Part shown: piece after piece, positions 1-7,762 of the stretch
Numbering within the stretch: the first letter of the stretch is position 1
Layout of the letters: each line of letters opens with the position of its first letter
NCBI GenBank assembly: GCA_016217725.1
Contig: JACRHB010000170.1
Coordinates: forward strand, 1 to 36,786
Length of the DNA: 36,786 nucleotides
From: Nitrospirota bacterium
GTDB lineage: Bacteria > Nitrospirota > Thermodesulfovibrionia > UBA6902
Reading direction: 5' to 3'
Program-made: the position numbers and the translations under genes
The notes under the pieces: model-generated
Told to the model about the DNA's origin: nothing
Seen by the model: the letters and a program-made list of their open reading frames with translations, nothing else
Databases searched by the model: none

Positions 1-117
1 CCACCGAGATCATTTGAGATTAGATGACCGGTAGCATCATCACCCTACCGGTCACTCTATTTTGAGACATTCAATTGATTGTGAGATTTTTGGGTCAGAT
101 TATTGTGAGACGTTACA
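1..117. mobile_element. Terminus of an IS21-like insertion element (rest outside window)
   Basis: The MCP reading frame at 118-1260 loses all similarity to its family exactly at position 117. From there outwards the sequence, read on the minus strand, begins TGTAACGTCTCACAATAATC. It carries three copies of an ATTGTGAGA-type repeat (59-67 as ATTTTGAGA, 78-86, 102-110). A TGT terminus with several spaced internal repeats is the end structure known from IS21 and other DDE elements with multiple transposase sites. A perfect 10-base inverted repeat (25-34 with 45-54) lies further in. No transposase is in the window, so the family call is inference. Confidence 0.5.
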
Positions 118-1260
118 ACCCTTGCCGTGCTCGCCTGCGCGCGCAGCTTCAATCGCCGCGTTCAATGCCAGAAGATTTGTCTGCCTTGCGATCTCCTCGA
201 TAATCGATATCTTGCCCGCTATTTCTTTCATGGCAGAGACCGTCTCGGAAACCGCGCCGCCGCTTTCCTTTGCGTCGGTAGCGGATTTCAATGCTATCTT
301 CCCGGTCTGCTGCGCGTTATCCGCGTTCTGTCGTATATTGGACACCATTTCTTCCATCGAGGACGATACCTCTTCGATCGAACTTGCCTGCTCCGTCGCC
401 CCTTGAGACATCTGCTCCGAGGTTGAGCTCATTTCCTGGCTTCCTGACGCAACGTTGTCCGCCGCAACTTTTACGTCGCCGACAATTTCCCTCAGTTTTT
501 CAACCATGTTTTTCATTGCTGTAAGCAACTGGCCGGTCTCGTCCTTCCCCGTTACTTCAATGTCTGCGGTCAGGTCGCCGTCTGAGAGCTTGTTTGAAAC
601 ACCTACTGCTTTGCCTATCGGCTGCGTAATGCTTCGGGTTATAAAAATGGCGATTGCTATACCGAGCAGCACAGAGAGACCCCCCATCAGAAAGAGTATC
701 CTCTGCACCTTGCCTACGACGGCTATATTGTTTTGCGTGCTTGACTTTGCCTCATCAACCTGGGACTTTTGCAGGTCTTCAACCTTCTCGATTAATTTCT
801 CATGGTCTTCATCTAATTCAACCATCATTTTATCGCCTGCTTCTTTACCCTGTGTGATATAAACATTAGCCATACGTTTTCCGTGTTCATGAAACTCATT
901 AAAAGCCGTCTCCAAATCCTCGACTTCCTTAAGCGCTTTTGTGTCGTTTTCTTTTCTGAACATCTCCTTGAACTTTGCAAGATCCTCTTTTACAACGCCT
1001 GCCGCCTTTTCCGCTTCTTTTATACCGTCAGTGTTATGTGTTAAGGCCGCATCCGTCAGATTCTCTGCGACTTCCGTAACGTTAATGTCCAGCTCATACG
1101 CAGTCATTAAAAACGGCACACTTTCGTTTGCCACCTGTTTTGAACTGTTGTCCACCGCCTTCAGCGATAAAGTGGTCATTAATACGGCTGCCACAAAAAC
1201 CAACAGGACGGCGCCGAAGCCCAGTCCCAGCCTTACTCCAATCTTCATATTCTTAATCAT
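100..1260 (-). pseudogene. Methyl-accepting chemotaxis protein, truncated in the signalling hairpin
   Basis: Transmembrane chemoreceptor that would pass a periplasmic signal to CheA/CheW. A strong AGGAGG lies just upstream of the ATG. Visible parts are TM1 (about residues 10-33), a helical periplasmic sensor of roughly 150 residues (four-helix-bundle type), TM2 (about 187-208), a HAMP domain and the first arm of the signalling hairpin, up to the tip motif [20 protein letters not shown]. The family continues GKGFAVVA at this point. Here the protein reads GKGCNVSQ and stops, because foreign sequence begins at 117. The return arm of the hairpin, including half the methylation region and part of the CheA/CheW contact, is missing. 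It is therefore probably non-functional as a receptor. Confidence 0.9.
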
Positions 1261-1274
1261 GTCTTCCTCCTTAA

Positions 1275-2078
1275 TTAAAATCTAAAGTTTATACCTGCGA
1301 GGATTGAATAATCCGTCTCAGGTTTGTTTAGTCCGGCTTTACAGCCGAAATCTATGTCAACATTCTCCGACAGAGAATAGATCAGTCCACCGAGAATAAA
1401 TGCGGGATGTGTGTTTGACGCCTTGTCGGCATTCTTTTTAACTCCGATGTTTGCAACGAAGCTGAGTTTTTCAGCAACTTCTACCTGAGATGCAAGCGAT
1501 ACATGCCAGATGTCTTTTCTGTTAGCGTCTTTATCCTCCTCAAGCTTGTATTCGTTGTGCGAATACGCAAGGTTCAGATGAAACGCCCACGGCTCAATCT
1601 CTTTTGTTGTAATAAATGTAATGCCGTAAGACGCCCTGCCGTTTCCCAATCCCTTTTCCTCATCGCCTGTCGGAAAGGTAAGGCCGGGCTTAAGGGCAAA
1701 GCTCAAACCATCGGACTCATACAGCCTCCATTTAACCTCCAGCGACATATCCGCTATCCCGTCTTCATCGGAAACGGTCTCGCCGTCTTCTTTGGTTTTA
1801 GCCCATTGATATGGCAATCCGAGAACGACGTCAATGTTGTCGTTTATTCCGTAAGACACTATAGCTGCAACTTCTACGCCTGTTTCTTTTGTAGTTACGT
1901 CGTCATCTCTTTCCTTGTCATAACCGAATTCGCTGTTGATTTCAAGCTGCATTTTTCCTTTGCCCTGCGTGCCTGCGTCGTCGGTTATTAAAGGATGCGC
2001 GGCAAAAGAAATGCTGTTTACAAACATCGTCAAACTTATTAGAATCAGTGTTGCCGTTAATATTTTTATTGTTTTCAT
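1275..2078 (-). CDS. Outer-membrane beta-barrel protein, phenol MetA-pathway (PF13557-like) family
   Basis: About 267 residues starting MKTIKIL, with a signal peptide ending near SISFAA. The mature N-terminus AHPLITDDAGTQGKGKMQLE is typical of the MetA-pathway-of-phenol-degradation/transporter family of outer-membrane barrels. The rest alternates amphipathic strands (SYGINDNIDVVLGLPY, GLSFALKPGLTFPTGDE) and ends in a C-terminal phenylalanine (INFRF), as outer-membrane proteins do. An in-frame ATG eight codons upstream (2102) exists, but the GGAGG lies between the two ATGs, so 2078 is preferred. The substrate is unknown; a degradative role should not be assumed from the family name. It lies 14 bases upstream of the truncated MCP gene on the same strand and may be co-transcribed with it. 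Confidence 0.75.
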   Translation of the reverse strand: MKTIKILTATLILISLTMFVNSISFAAHPLITDDAGTQGKGKMQLEINSEFGYDKERDDDVTTKETGVEVAAIVSYGINDNIDVVLGLPYQWAKTKEDGETVSDEDGIADMSLEVKWRLYESDGLSFALKPGLTFPTGDEEKGLGNGRASYGITFITTKEIEPWAFHLNLAYSHNEYKLEEDKDANRKDIWHVSLASQVEVAEKLSFVANIGVKKNADKASNTHPAFILGGLIYSLSENVDIDFGCKAGLNKPETDYSILAGINFRF

Positions 2079-2147
2079 TGAATCTCTATTTCCTCCTTTC
2101 AAGTTATCAAATTTATTTTTCTGATTAATAAAATAATTTATCCCTGC

Positions 2148-4424
2148 CTATCCCCTCACCTCCTCCCGTTCCGCAGATTGAACAAGCCGCGGAACGTCCA
2201 GTATCAAAGCCACGGTCCCGTCTCCTAAAATAGTCGCGCCCGAAATGCCTTCGATATCCTTGTATATTCTTCCGAGATTTTTTAAAACCGTCTGATGTTC
2301 TCCGATGACATGGTCCACAACAAAGCCGACCCTCTGACCCTCGACTCTTACGATCACGATCTGCTCGATGTCAGGGAGGGAGCCCTTTATCATGAACTGC
2401 TCGCGCAAACGGATGTACGGGACTATCTGCCCGCGCACATTGGCGAGATGTCTTCCGTGGGAATTTGCTATGTCCTCACGCGTCAGATCAACACATTCTT
2501 CTACGGACGAAAGCGTCAGCACAAAATATTCCCCTCCGATCTTCACAAGAAGTCCTTCAATAATTGCGAGCGTGAGCGGCAATCTTAATGTAATGGTCGT
2601 GCCGAGGCCTTCCTGACTGTTTATATCTATCGAGCCGCGTAAACTGCTGATGCCTTTACGCACAACGTCCATCCCTACCCCGCGTCCCGATATGTTGGTG
2701 ACGTTTTCCGCAGTTGAGAATCCCGGCGCAAATATGAGTTTGTATATCTCCTTGTCGCTGAGTGTTTGCTCGGAGTTGATCAGGCCTTTCTCTACAGCTT
2801 TCTCTATTATCTTTTCGCGGTTCAATCCGCTGCCGTCATCGCTGATCTCGATGACTATGCTGCCTGCGTCATTAAAGGCATTGAGGCGGATCACGCCTTT
2901 TGCCGGTTTGCCTTTTGAGATGCGCACATCCGGTTTCTCAATGCCGTGATCCGCTGCATTGCGAACCAGATGCATAAGCGGGTCATTGATCTTTTCAGTC
3001 AGGTTTTTGTCCAGCTCGGTTTCGCCGCCGCTGACAGCCAATTCAATGTCTTTACTCATCTCACGGCTGATATCACGGATCACACGGTGGAAGCGGTTGA
3101 AGCTCTCTCCTATGGGGACCATGCGCGCCTGCATGGCCCTGTCGCGGATGTCTTCAATGAGCCGTGACAATGTCGAAGCGGATTCGATCATGTCGATATC
3201 CCCCAGGCGCTGCGCGTTCTGGATTATATTGGCGTTTGCAATAACGAGTTCCCCGACGAGGTTTACGAGTTGATCAAGTTTATTGGTATCGACACGGATG
3301 GTCTTTGCTTCGCGGGCCTGCGCCTCCTTTTGCTTCTTCTGCTTTTCAACAGCGGCGTCCACTACCGGGGGATACGTCATCTTTTCATCTACAACTATTT
3401 CGCCGATCAGAGATTTTCTCTGAGAGCACCCCTCACCCTGACCCTCTCCCTCAAGGGGAGAGGGATATACGGCTTCGGCATTCTGTATCTTTAAGGCCTC
3501 TTCAAGCTCATGAGGGGTAAGAGCGCCGCCCCTTACAAGTATCTCCCCGATCTTTAGGGGCGCTTCAGGAAGGCTGTTGATAAGTTGAATATATTCTTCG
3601 ATCCTGCTGCGGGGAGGCAGTATGCAGATTTTGCAGTCCTCACGCACGAATTCAAACACGTCCTCAATGGTCTGTTTATCAAAGTCGCTTTTGAAATCTA
3701 TCTCAAAGCCGAGGTAGCAGCTTTCCGGGTCCATTTCCGCGGCAGGAGGAACAGCGTCTGTTATAGTGGTAAGGCTGACGATCTCTCCGAGTCTGGTTAA
3801 ATAATTGATAAACGATATGGGATCCATGCCGTTTCGTAATACGTCCTCCCCGAACCTGAGAGAGATATGCCAGTTGCCGCTCTCAACATCTCTGCCATGC
3901 AAAAAGGTCCTCACCCCGTCCCCTGAGCCCGAGGGTTCAGAGGAAGGGTGAGGATAGTTGAGGGAGTTGGGGGAGTTACTGCCCAACTGTGAGGGAGCTG
4001 TGTCATTTATTTTCGTGTTTGATTGTTTATCAGTTGACGTCAGATAAGACTGAAGTTGTCTCAAAAGACCCTCTTCGGCTGTTCGGTCGGATGCGCTTGC
4101 CGGTGTGTCTTTCTCCGCAAGTTCTATTAAATTCGCAATATGATCGCGGCACTTCAAAAGGAGCTCGATCAATTCATTGTCGACTTTAATCTTCCCGCTG
4201 CGGACCTGTTCCAGGACGTTCTCCACTTTATGGGTAAACCGCTCTATGTTTTCAAAGCCGACAATGCCGGAGGAGCCTTTGATCGTATGCGCCGAGCGGA
4301 ACAGGGCGTTTATCGTCTCCTCATCTTCCGGCGCCGCCTCAAGCCGGAGAAGCGCATCTTCCATAGCCTGAAGCAGCTCGGTGCATTCGATCATAAAGGT
4401 CTGGATTACGGGGTCGTCAGCCAT
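2148..4424 (-). CDS. cheA: Chemotaxis histidine kinase CheA
   Basis: Central chemotaxis kinase: receptor-controlled autophosphorylation, then transfer to CheY. Order seen: HPt domain with phospho-histidine H46 (FRSAHTIKGSSGIVGF); a P2-like region at about 180-275; two GEILV-type helical modules (about 290-365), also seen in other CheA proteins; the dimerisation helices from about 375 (TIRVDTNKLDQLVNLVGELV); the ATPase with N box HLVRNAADHG (about 488) and glycine boxes DDGSGL and GRGVGMDVV; and a C-terminal CheW-like domain from about 620. At 758 residues it is full length. Two linker stretches are repeat-derived: about 155-174 (rich in P, S and G) and about 319-334 (PSPLEGEGQGEG, a translated palindromic repeat). 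The start follows AAGGA closely and lies 6 bases after the STAS gene, which suggests translational coupling. Confidence 0.96.
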   Translation of the reverse strand: MADDPVIQTFMIECTELLQAMEDALLRLEAAPEDEETINALFRSAHTIKGSSGIVGFENIERFTHKVENVLEQVRSGKIKVDNELIELLLKCRDHIANLIELAEKDTPASASDRTAEEGLLRQLQSYLTSTDKQSNTKINDTAPSQLGSNSPNSLNYPHPSSEPSGSGDGVRTFLHGRDVESGNWHISLRFGEDVLRNGMDPISFINYLTRLGEIVSLTTITDAVPPAAEMDPESCYLGFEIDFKSDFDKQTIEDVFEFVREDCKICILPPRSRIEEYIQLINSLPEAPLKIGEILVRGGALTPHELEEALKIQNAEAVYPSPLEGEGQGEGCSQRKSLIGEIVVDEKMTYPPVVDAAVEKQKKQKEAQAREAKTIRVDTNKLDQLVNLVGELVIANANIIQNAQRLGDIDMIESASTLSRLIEDIRDRAMQARMVPIGESFNRFHRVIRDISREMSKDIELAVSGGETELDKNLTEKINDPLMHLVRNAADHGIEKPDVRISKGKPAKGVIRLNAFNDAGSIVIEISDDGSGLNREKIIEKAVEKGLINSEQTLSDKEIYKLIFAPGFSTAENVTNISGRGVGMDVVRKGISSLRGSIDINSQEGLGTTITLRLPLTLAIIEGLLVKIGGEYFVLTLSSVEECVDLTREDIANSHGRHLANVRGQIVPYIRLREQFMIKGSLPDIEQIVIVRVEGQRVGFVVDHVIGEHQTVLKNLGRIYKDIEGISGATILGDGTVALILDVPRLVQSAEREEVRG
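3428..3468. repeat. C-rich palindromic repeat inside cheA
   Basis: The plus strand reads CTCACCCTGACCCTCTCCC, then TCAAGG, then GGAGAGGG, a hairpin of the same general class as the copy at 24150-24240. On the coding (minus) strand it is translated in frame as PSPLEGEGQGEG. It falls in the linker between the two GEILV modules of CheA. Confidence 0.75.
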
Positions 4425-4430
4425 TATCCT

Positions 4431-4724
4431 TCAAAAAACCTCCCCATGCATGTTGTATAATTCCAAAACCGAAGACGTCGCTTCACTATGCGACGTAATC
4501 CTCATAATTTTTCCTGAGTAAATCGCTTCCCTCTTTGTCAGGAATAATAACTGGAATCCCGCTGAATCCATTTCGCTGACCTGCGAGAGATCAATTTCGA
4601 GTTTCGAGCAGTTTTCAAGATTGTAAAGAAGATGTCTTTTAAGCTCGGCTGATGTAAGAACAGTCATCTCGCCTTCTATGGCCAGCTTATATAAGCCGTT
4701 ATTTCTTTCTACGTTGACTGTCAT
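4431..4724 (-). CDS. STAS-domain protein (anti-sigma-factor-antagonist-like)
   Basis: A single STAS domain of 97 residues: beta strand YKLAIEGEMTV, helix, the core strand KLEIDLSQVSEMDSAGFQLLF, then RITSHSEATSSVLELYNM. The DSAG serine corresponds to the site phosphorylated in SpoIIAA-type antagonists. The product is cytosolic. It ends 6 bases before cheA. Small STAS proteins are often found beside cheA in large chemotaxis loci, where they are thought to tune signalling by phosphorylation; that role here is inference. No partner kinase or phosphatase is adjacent. Confidence 0.85.
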   Translation of the reverse strand: MTVNVERNNGLYKLAIEGEMTVLTSAELKRHLLYNLENCSKLEIDLSQVSEMDSAGFQLLFLTKREAIYSGKIMRITSHSEATSSVLELYNMHGEVF

Positions 4725-4731
4725 ATTTCTT

Positions 4732-4843
4732 TAAAAATCTCCCCTAACCCCTCTTTGCCAAAGAGGGGGAACACCCCCCTAACCCCTCTTGATAGAGGGG
4801 AACTCTCTCCCCCTTTGTAAAAGGGGGATAAAGGGGGATTTTG
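4732..4843. repeat. C-rich palindromic repeat cluster, copy 1 (downstream of cheY)
   Basis: Three consecutive hairpins of the CCCCTCTTnnnnAAGAGGGG type. The last 35 bases (4809-4843) are identical to 5329-5363. It lies between the STAS gene and cheY, in the same orientation as the copy on the other side of cheY. Confidence 0.85.
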
Positions 4844-4870
4844 TAAATAATAAATTCTCATTTTCATTCC

Positions 4871-5239
4871 TCACGGCAATATAAGCTTCTCCACTGCCGA
4901 GAGCATCTGCTCGGGTTTAAACGGTTTTACCACCCACGCCTTTGCGCCCGCCGCCTTGCCTTCCTGCTTCTTTGCTTCCTGTGATTCGGTCGTGAGCATG
5001 ATGATCGGAGTGAACTTGTAAGCCGGGTGCTGTTTGACCGTCTTTAAAAAAGCAATTCCGTCCATGTTCGGCATGTTGACGTCGCAGACAATCAGGTGAA
5101 CCTTCTGCCCTGTTAATTTGTTCAATGCGTCCTTGCCGTCGCAGGCCTCAAGCACTTCGTACCCTGCCTTCTTTAATGTTATTCCGACCACCTGTCTTAT
5201 CGACGCCGAATCGTCTATGGTCATTATTGTCTTAGCCAT
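4871..5239 (-). CDS. cheY: CheY-type single-domain response regulator
   Basis: A 122-residue receiver domain with no output domain. It has the acidic pair D9/D10, phospho-acceptor D53 (LIVCDVNMPNMDG), T83/T84 and K105 (VVKPFKPE), which together form the complete phosphorylation site. It would receive phosphate from the adjacent CheA and bind the flagellar switch. AAAGGAGGGCAGC precedes the ATG. It stands upstream of the STAS and cheA genes on the same strand but is separated from them by a repeat cluster, and a matching cluster lies on its other side. It could also be a general CheY-like adaptor, but its place next to cheA favours chemotaxis. Confidence 0.92.
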   Translation of the reverse strand: MAKTIMTIDDSASIRQVVGITLKKAGYEVLEACDGKDALNKLTGQKVHLIVCDVNMPNMDGIAFLKTVKQHPAYKFTPIIMLTTESQEAKKQEGKAAGAKAWVVKPFKPEQMLSAVEKLILP

Positions 5240-5251
5240 GCTGCCCTCCTT

Positions 5252-5363
5252 TAAAAAATCTCCCCTGACCCCTCTTTGTCAAAGAGGGGAACGCACCCTT
5301 TAATCTCCATTTGATAGAGGAGAAATTTCCCCCTTTGTAAAAGGGGGATAAAGGGGGATTTTG
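5252..5363. repeat. C-rich palindromic repeat cluster, copy 2 (upstream of cheY)
   Basis: Direct-orientation paralogue of 4732-4843: the same order of three hairpins, identical over the last 35 bases (5329-5363), and diverged in the middle hairpin. Together the two copies bracket cheY. Confidence 0.85.
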
Positions 5364-5405
5364 CAACAAATAAATGTTCACTCCTATTTCCAAATGCCAT
5401 AATTT

Positions 5406-6740
5406 CTAAAAAAACGTGACATCTCCTCCATCCGGTTTATTATTTGCCCCGACCGCCTGCAGTTGTCTTTTGTTGGATGTGATGCTGCGCACCTCATGAT
5501 GTATATCCCTCTGTTTTTCCATGGTGTAATATCCGAGAACGGTATCCATGTTGAAATCAGGCAGGCTGCACGAAGGTTCACATGGGACAAATTTGTTGAT
5601 GCAGACCTTGAGGTCTTCAATATACGCTTCAATGTCGGACATGCATCGGATTACAAGCTCGATCTGCTGCCTGGTTATATCCTGGAATTGTATATTGGCA
5701 AGCAGCTCCATAATCTTGGTTGCAACCTTCCGACTGCTTATCTCAACCTGTTCGATTATCAGTTGTTTAAAGCCGTCCAGTTGCTCGTAGCTGTTGCCGA
5801 GATTAAGAAGCTGCGCCTCAAGATTTTTAAGAAGCTCCGTCTCCTTTTCATTTGAGCGGTTGACCAGCCTGTCGGCAAATTGTGTTTCTATCCGTTTTGC
5901 CATGTCTGTAATTGCCTTGCCGATCTGACTTGCCGCCTCTTCCGACCGGTTGGAAAGCTCCCGCACTTTTTCAGCCACTATCGCAAAGCCTTTTCCCCGC
6001 TCTCCTGCATGCGCCGCCTCTATTGCCGCATTCAGCGCCAGGAGGTTGGTCTGGTCGCTGATATTTTTGATCAGAGTCACCAGCGTTATCATGGAGTTGG
6101 CTTTATCGGAAAGGGCGAAGGCTTTTTTATAATCTTCTTCCAGTTCTTTCATACGTTTTTCAACATAATCGCGCAGGCTCATAATAGTGCTTTTATTCTC
6201 CGAAATCGTCATGTGAGACGCCTTTGCAAGCAGCTCGCTCTGATCGCGCAGCGCGGCAAGCGTATTGATCATATCCGTCATGGATTGGTCTATGCCCTGA
6301 GCCTGTGCAATGATCCGGCCGGCTGCGGAGTCGGTCTCTTTTACTACATCCTCAAGATGCGCGGTGGTAAGCCTGTCCAATTCCTGCTGGGCCTTAAAAT
6401 AATGAAACAGCTTGCGCTGTTTTATTTTATTGTGTTCACATTCCTCTACAAACGAGATCAGTAAACGATTCTCTTGGGTCGCCGCTCTTGTCAGAGGTTT
6501 TGCGATGATCTTTATAATAACGAGGGAACATGTTCCCGCCGCAAATACCACCCAAAAGAGATCATCTATGATGTTGTTGCACGCTAAGAACGGGACCCGG
6601 ATGTAGTTATCAAATGAATATGCCATCACTGAAGTTATTACGACTGTAAGCGTGATATGGAAAGGCAGCAGGCGCTTGAATTTCGGCAGGTCGATGAAAA
6701 GCAGGCCGTCATAAGAAATTTCATTATTTTCATTCGTCAT
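5406..6740 (-). CDS. Methyl-accepting chemotaxis-like protein, membrane-anchored, no large periplasmic sensor
   Basis: 444 residues. Two membrane segments (about 24-43 and 60-82) are separated by only a short loop, so any sensing is probably cytoplasmic or membrane-based. A long coiled coil leads to the receptor hairpin tip ([40 protein letters not shown], about 225-265). The return arm is followed by [16 protein letters not shown], a stretch seen in short MCPs of this type. No clear HAMP is visible. The C-terminus GGDVTFF is a flexible acidic/aromatic tail, possibly an adaptor-docking peptide. Two nearby ATGs exist and neither has a strong ribosome site; the first is used. A conserved 50-base motif lies 55 bases upstream. 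It is the last full gene upstream of the cheY-STAS-cheA block. Confidence 0.9.
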   Translation of the reverse strand: MTNENNEISYDGLLFIDLPKFKRLLPFHITLTVVITSVMAYSFDNYIRVPFLACNNIIDDLFWVVFAAGTCSLVIIKIIAKPLTRAATQENRLLISFVEECEHNKIKQRKLFHYFKAQQELDRLTTAHLEDVVKETDSAAGRIIAQAQGIDQSMTDMINTLAALRDQSELLAKASHMTISENKSTIMSLRDYVEKRMKELEEDYKKAFALSDKANSMITLVTLIKNISDQTNLLALNAAIEAAHAGERGKGFAIVAEKVRELSNRSEEAASQIGKAITDMAKRIETQFADRLVNRSNEKETELLKNLEAQLLNLGNSYEQLDGFKQLIIEQVEISSRKVATKIMELLANIQFQDITRQQIELVIRCMSDIEAYIEDLKVCINKFVPCEPSCSLPDFNMDTVLGYYTMEKQRDIHHEVRSITSNKRQLQAVGANNKPDGGDVTFF

Positions 6741-6794
6741 AATACCCGGCTTTGACCGTTAATGAGAAATTTATCGGAGCATTTGAATTGTGAC

Positions 6795-6844
6795 TAAATA
6801 GGAATAACCCCGAATCTTAGTCTCGAAAAAGCCGGTTTTAATCG
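6795..6844 (-). promoter_or_regulatory. Conserved 50-base upstream motif, copy A (MCP gene)
   Basis: Aligned without gaps to 7705-7754 and 9241-9290. Shared features read on the plus strand are TAAATAGG, a GG-N-CCC half-palindrome, TCG about 30 bases in, and an AAGNNNG block. All three copies lie upstream of minus-strand signalling genes with the TAAATA end nearest the gene. This is the most diverged copy. Likely a shared promoter or operator. Confidence 0.6.
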
Positions 6845-6887
6845 AAAACACAAATTATTTCGAGTATGTTTATAAACTACGGTCAGT

Positions 6888-6956
6888 TGTCATTCCCGCA
6901 AGAGAAGCGCGTCGGGAATCTTTCTGAAAAAAGATTCCGGACAAGCCGGAATGACA
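6888..6956. repeat. TGTCATTCC-type palindromic repeat, copy 1
   Basis: Starts TGTCATTCCCGC and ends GCCGGAATGACA, with internal short hairpins (GATTCCGG-ACAAG-CCGGAAT). It closely matches 25592-25660. It lies in the roughly 300-base gap between the MCP gene and the response regulator. The rest of that gap holds upstream motif A and a C-rich palindrome near 6966-6990; no gene is seen there. Confidence 0.85.
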
Positions 6957-7042
6957 GAAAAAGGCTCTCCTCCCCCCGGAGGGAGAGGAGGGAGTTGAGG
7001 GAGCTGATGCAAATTATCAGTAATTCGAAAATATCTAAAAAC

Positions 7043-7672
7043 TCAAATAGAGGTTATTCCTTCCCGGATTGCATATTTTGTAAGCTGCGCCACGCTGTGC
7101 ATGTTTAATTTCTTCATTATCTGCTGGCGGTGCGAGTCTATTGTTTTAGCGCTGACGTCAAGACACGAGGCTATCTGCTTGGTGGATTTGCCTTCCGCCA
7201 GCAGTTGGAGCACTTCTCTTTCCCGGTCCGTTAATTCCGAATAGAGAGGGTGTTTCGACAACTTTTTATTTATGACGTCCTGGATTTCCACGCTTATATA
7301 AGAACAACCCCTTTTCACTGTATGGATGGCGTCGATAAGCTCGGAAAAGGCCGCCTCTTTCAACACGTAGCCCGACGCCCCCGCCTTGAGCATTTCCGAG
7401 ACAAGCCTTTTATCGGAGTGTATCGATAAAGCAATTATCTTCACGCCCGGACAGTTTTTAATAATCCGGCGTGTGGCTTCGATCCCGTTCAATTCCGGCA
7501 TGCCGATATCCATTATAATGATATCGGGCCGCATCTCTTTAACTAAACGCACGGCCGTTCTTCCGTCTCCGGCCTCGCCGATCACCTCCAGGCCGCCCTT
7601 TTTTTCAAGCATTGCGCGCAGCCCTTCACGCATAATCCGGTGATCGTCGGCTAAAAATATTTTTATGCTCAT
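7043..7672 (-). CDS. NarL/FixJ-family response regulator
   Basis: A receiver domain (DD at 9-10, phospho-acceptor D55 in IIIMDIGMPELNG, the KEA position near 103) is followed by a LuxR-type helix-turn-helix (LTDREREVLQLLAEGKSTKQIASCLDVSAKTIDSHRQQIMKKL). The longer frame begins at 7696, but that ATG sits only 9 bases from the conserved upstream motif, at about the expected transcript start. The family begins at MSIKIFLADDH, so 7672 is chosen. It is a close paralogue of the regulator at 11942, sharing LTKYAIREG near the C-terminus. No kinase is directly adjacent; the kinase at 9334 or a distant one may phosphorylate it. Confidence 0.93.
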   Translation of the reverse strand: MSIKIFLADDHRIMREGLRAMLEKKGGLEVIGEAGDGRTAVRLVKEMRPDIIIMDIGMPELNGIEATRRIIKNCPGVKIIALSIHSDKRLVSEMLKAGASGYVLKEAAFSELIDAIHTVKRGCSYISVEIQDVINKKLSKHPLYSELTDREREVLQLLAEGKSTKQIASCLDVSAKTIDSHRQQIMKKLNMHSVAQLTKYAIREGITSI

Positions 7673-7704
7673 GTGAATATTAGACGGGAAAATCATAAAT
7701 TTAC

Positions 7705-7754
7705 TAAATAGGGGAATCCCTGATTGTTCACTTCGGAAAGGCTGAATTTTGTGA
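7705..7754 (-). promoter_or_regulatory. Conserved 50-base upstream motif, copy B (response regulator)
   Basis: Contains TAAATAGGGGAATCCCTGAT, with a GGG-N4-CCC inverted repeat, then CTTCGGAAAGGCTG. It lies 33 bases upstream of the chosen start of the NarL-type regulator. The minus-strand TATTTA could act as a -10 element, and the inverted GGG/CCC could be the site of a dimeric activator, perhaps one of the NarL-type regulators here. Confidence 0.65.
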
Positions 7755-7762
7755 CAGGTATT

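Noticed and set aside
1503-1991. Plus-strand open frame of 162 codons opposite the beta-barrel gene
   Set aside because: It is antisense to a gene with a signal peptide, ribosome site and family match; it has no recognisable domain.
4732-5363. Possible rho-independent terminators only
   Set aside because: The hairpins occur in clusters, recur at many loci, inside cheA too, and share long identical parts, so they are better described as a dispersed repeat; some may still terminate transcription.
5880-6464. Plus-strand open frame of 194 codons opposite the second MCP gene
   Set aside because: It lies wholly opposite the receptor signalling region and reads as a cysteine/histidine-rich shadow with no ribosome site.
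6741-6790. TCCGATAA (minus strand) as a sigma-28 -10 element for the MCP gene
   Set aside because: The -10 resembles GCCGATAA, but no good TAAA-type -35 lies at the right distance, so it was not listed as a promoter.
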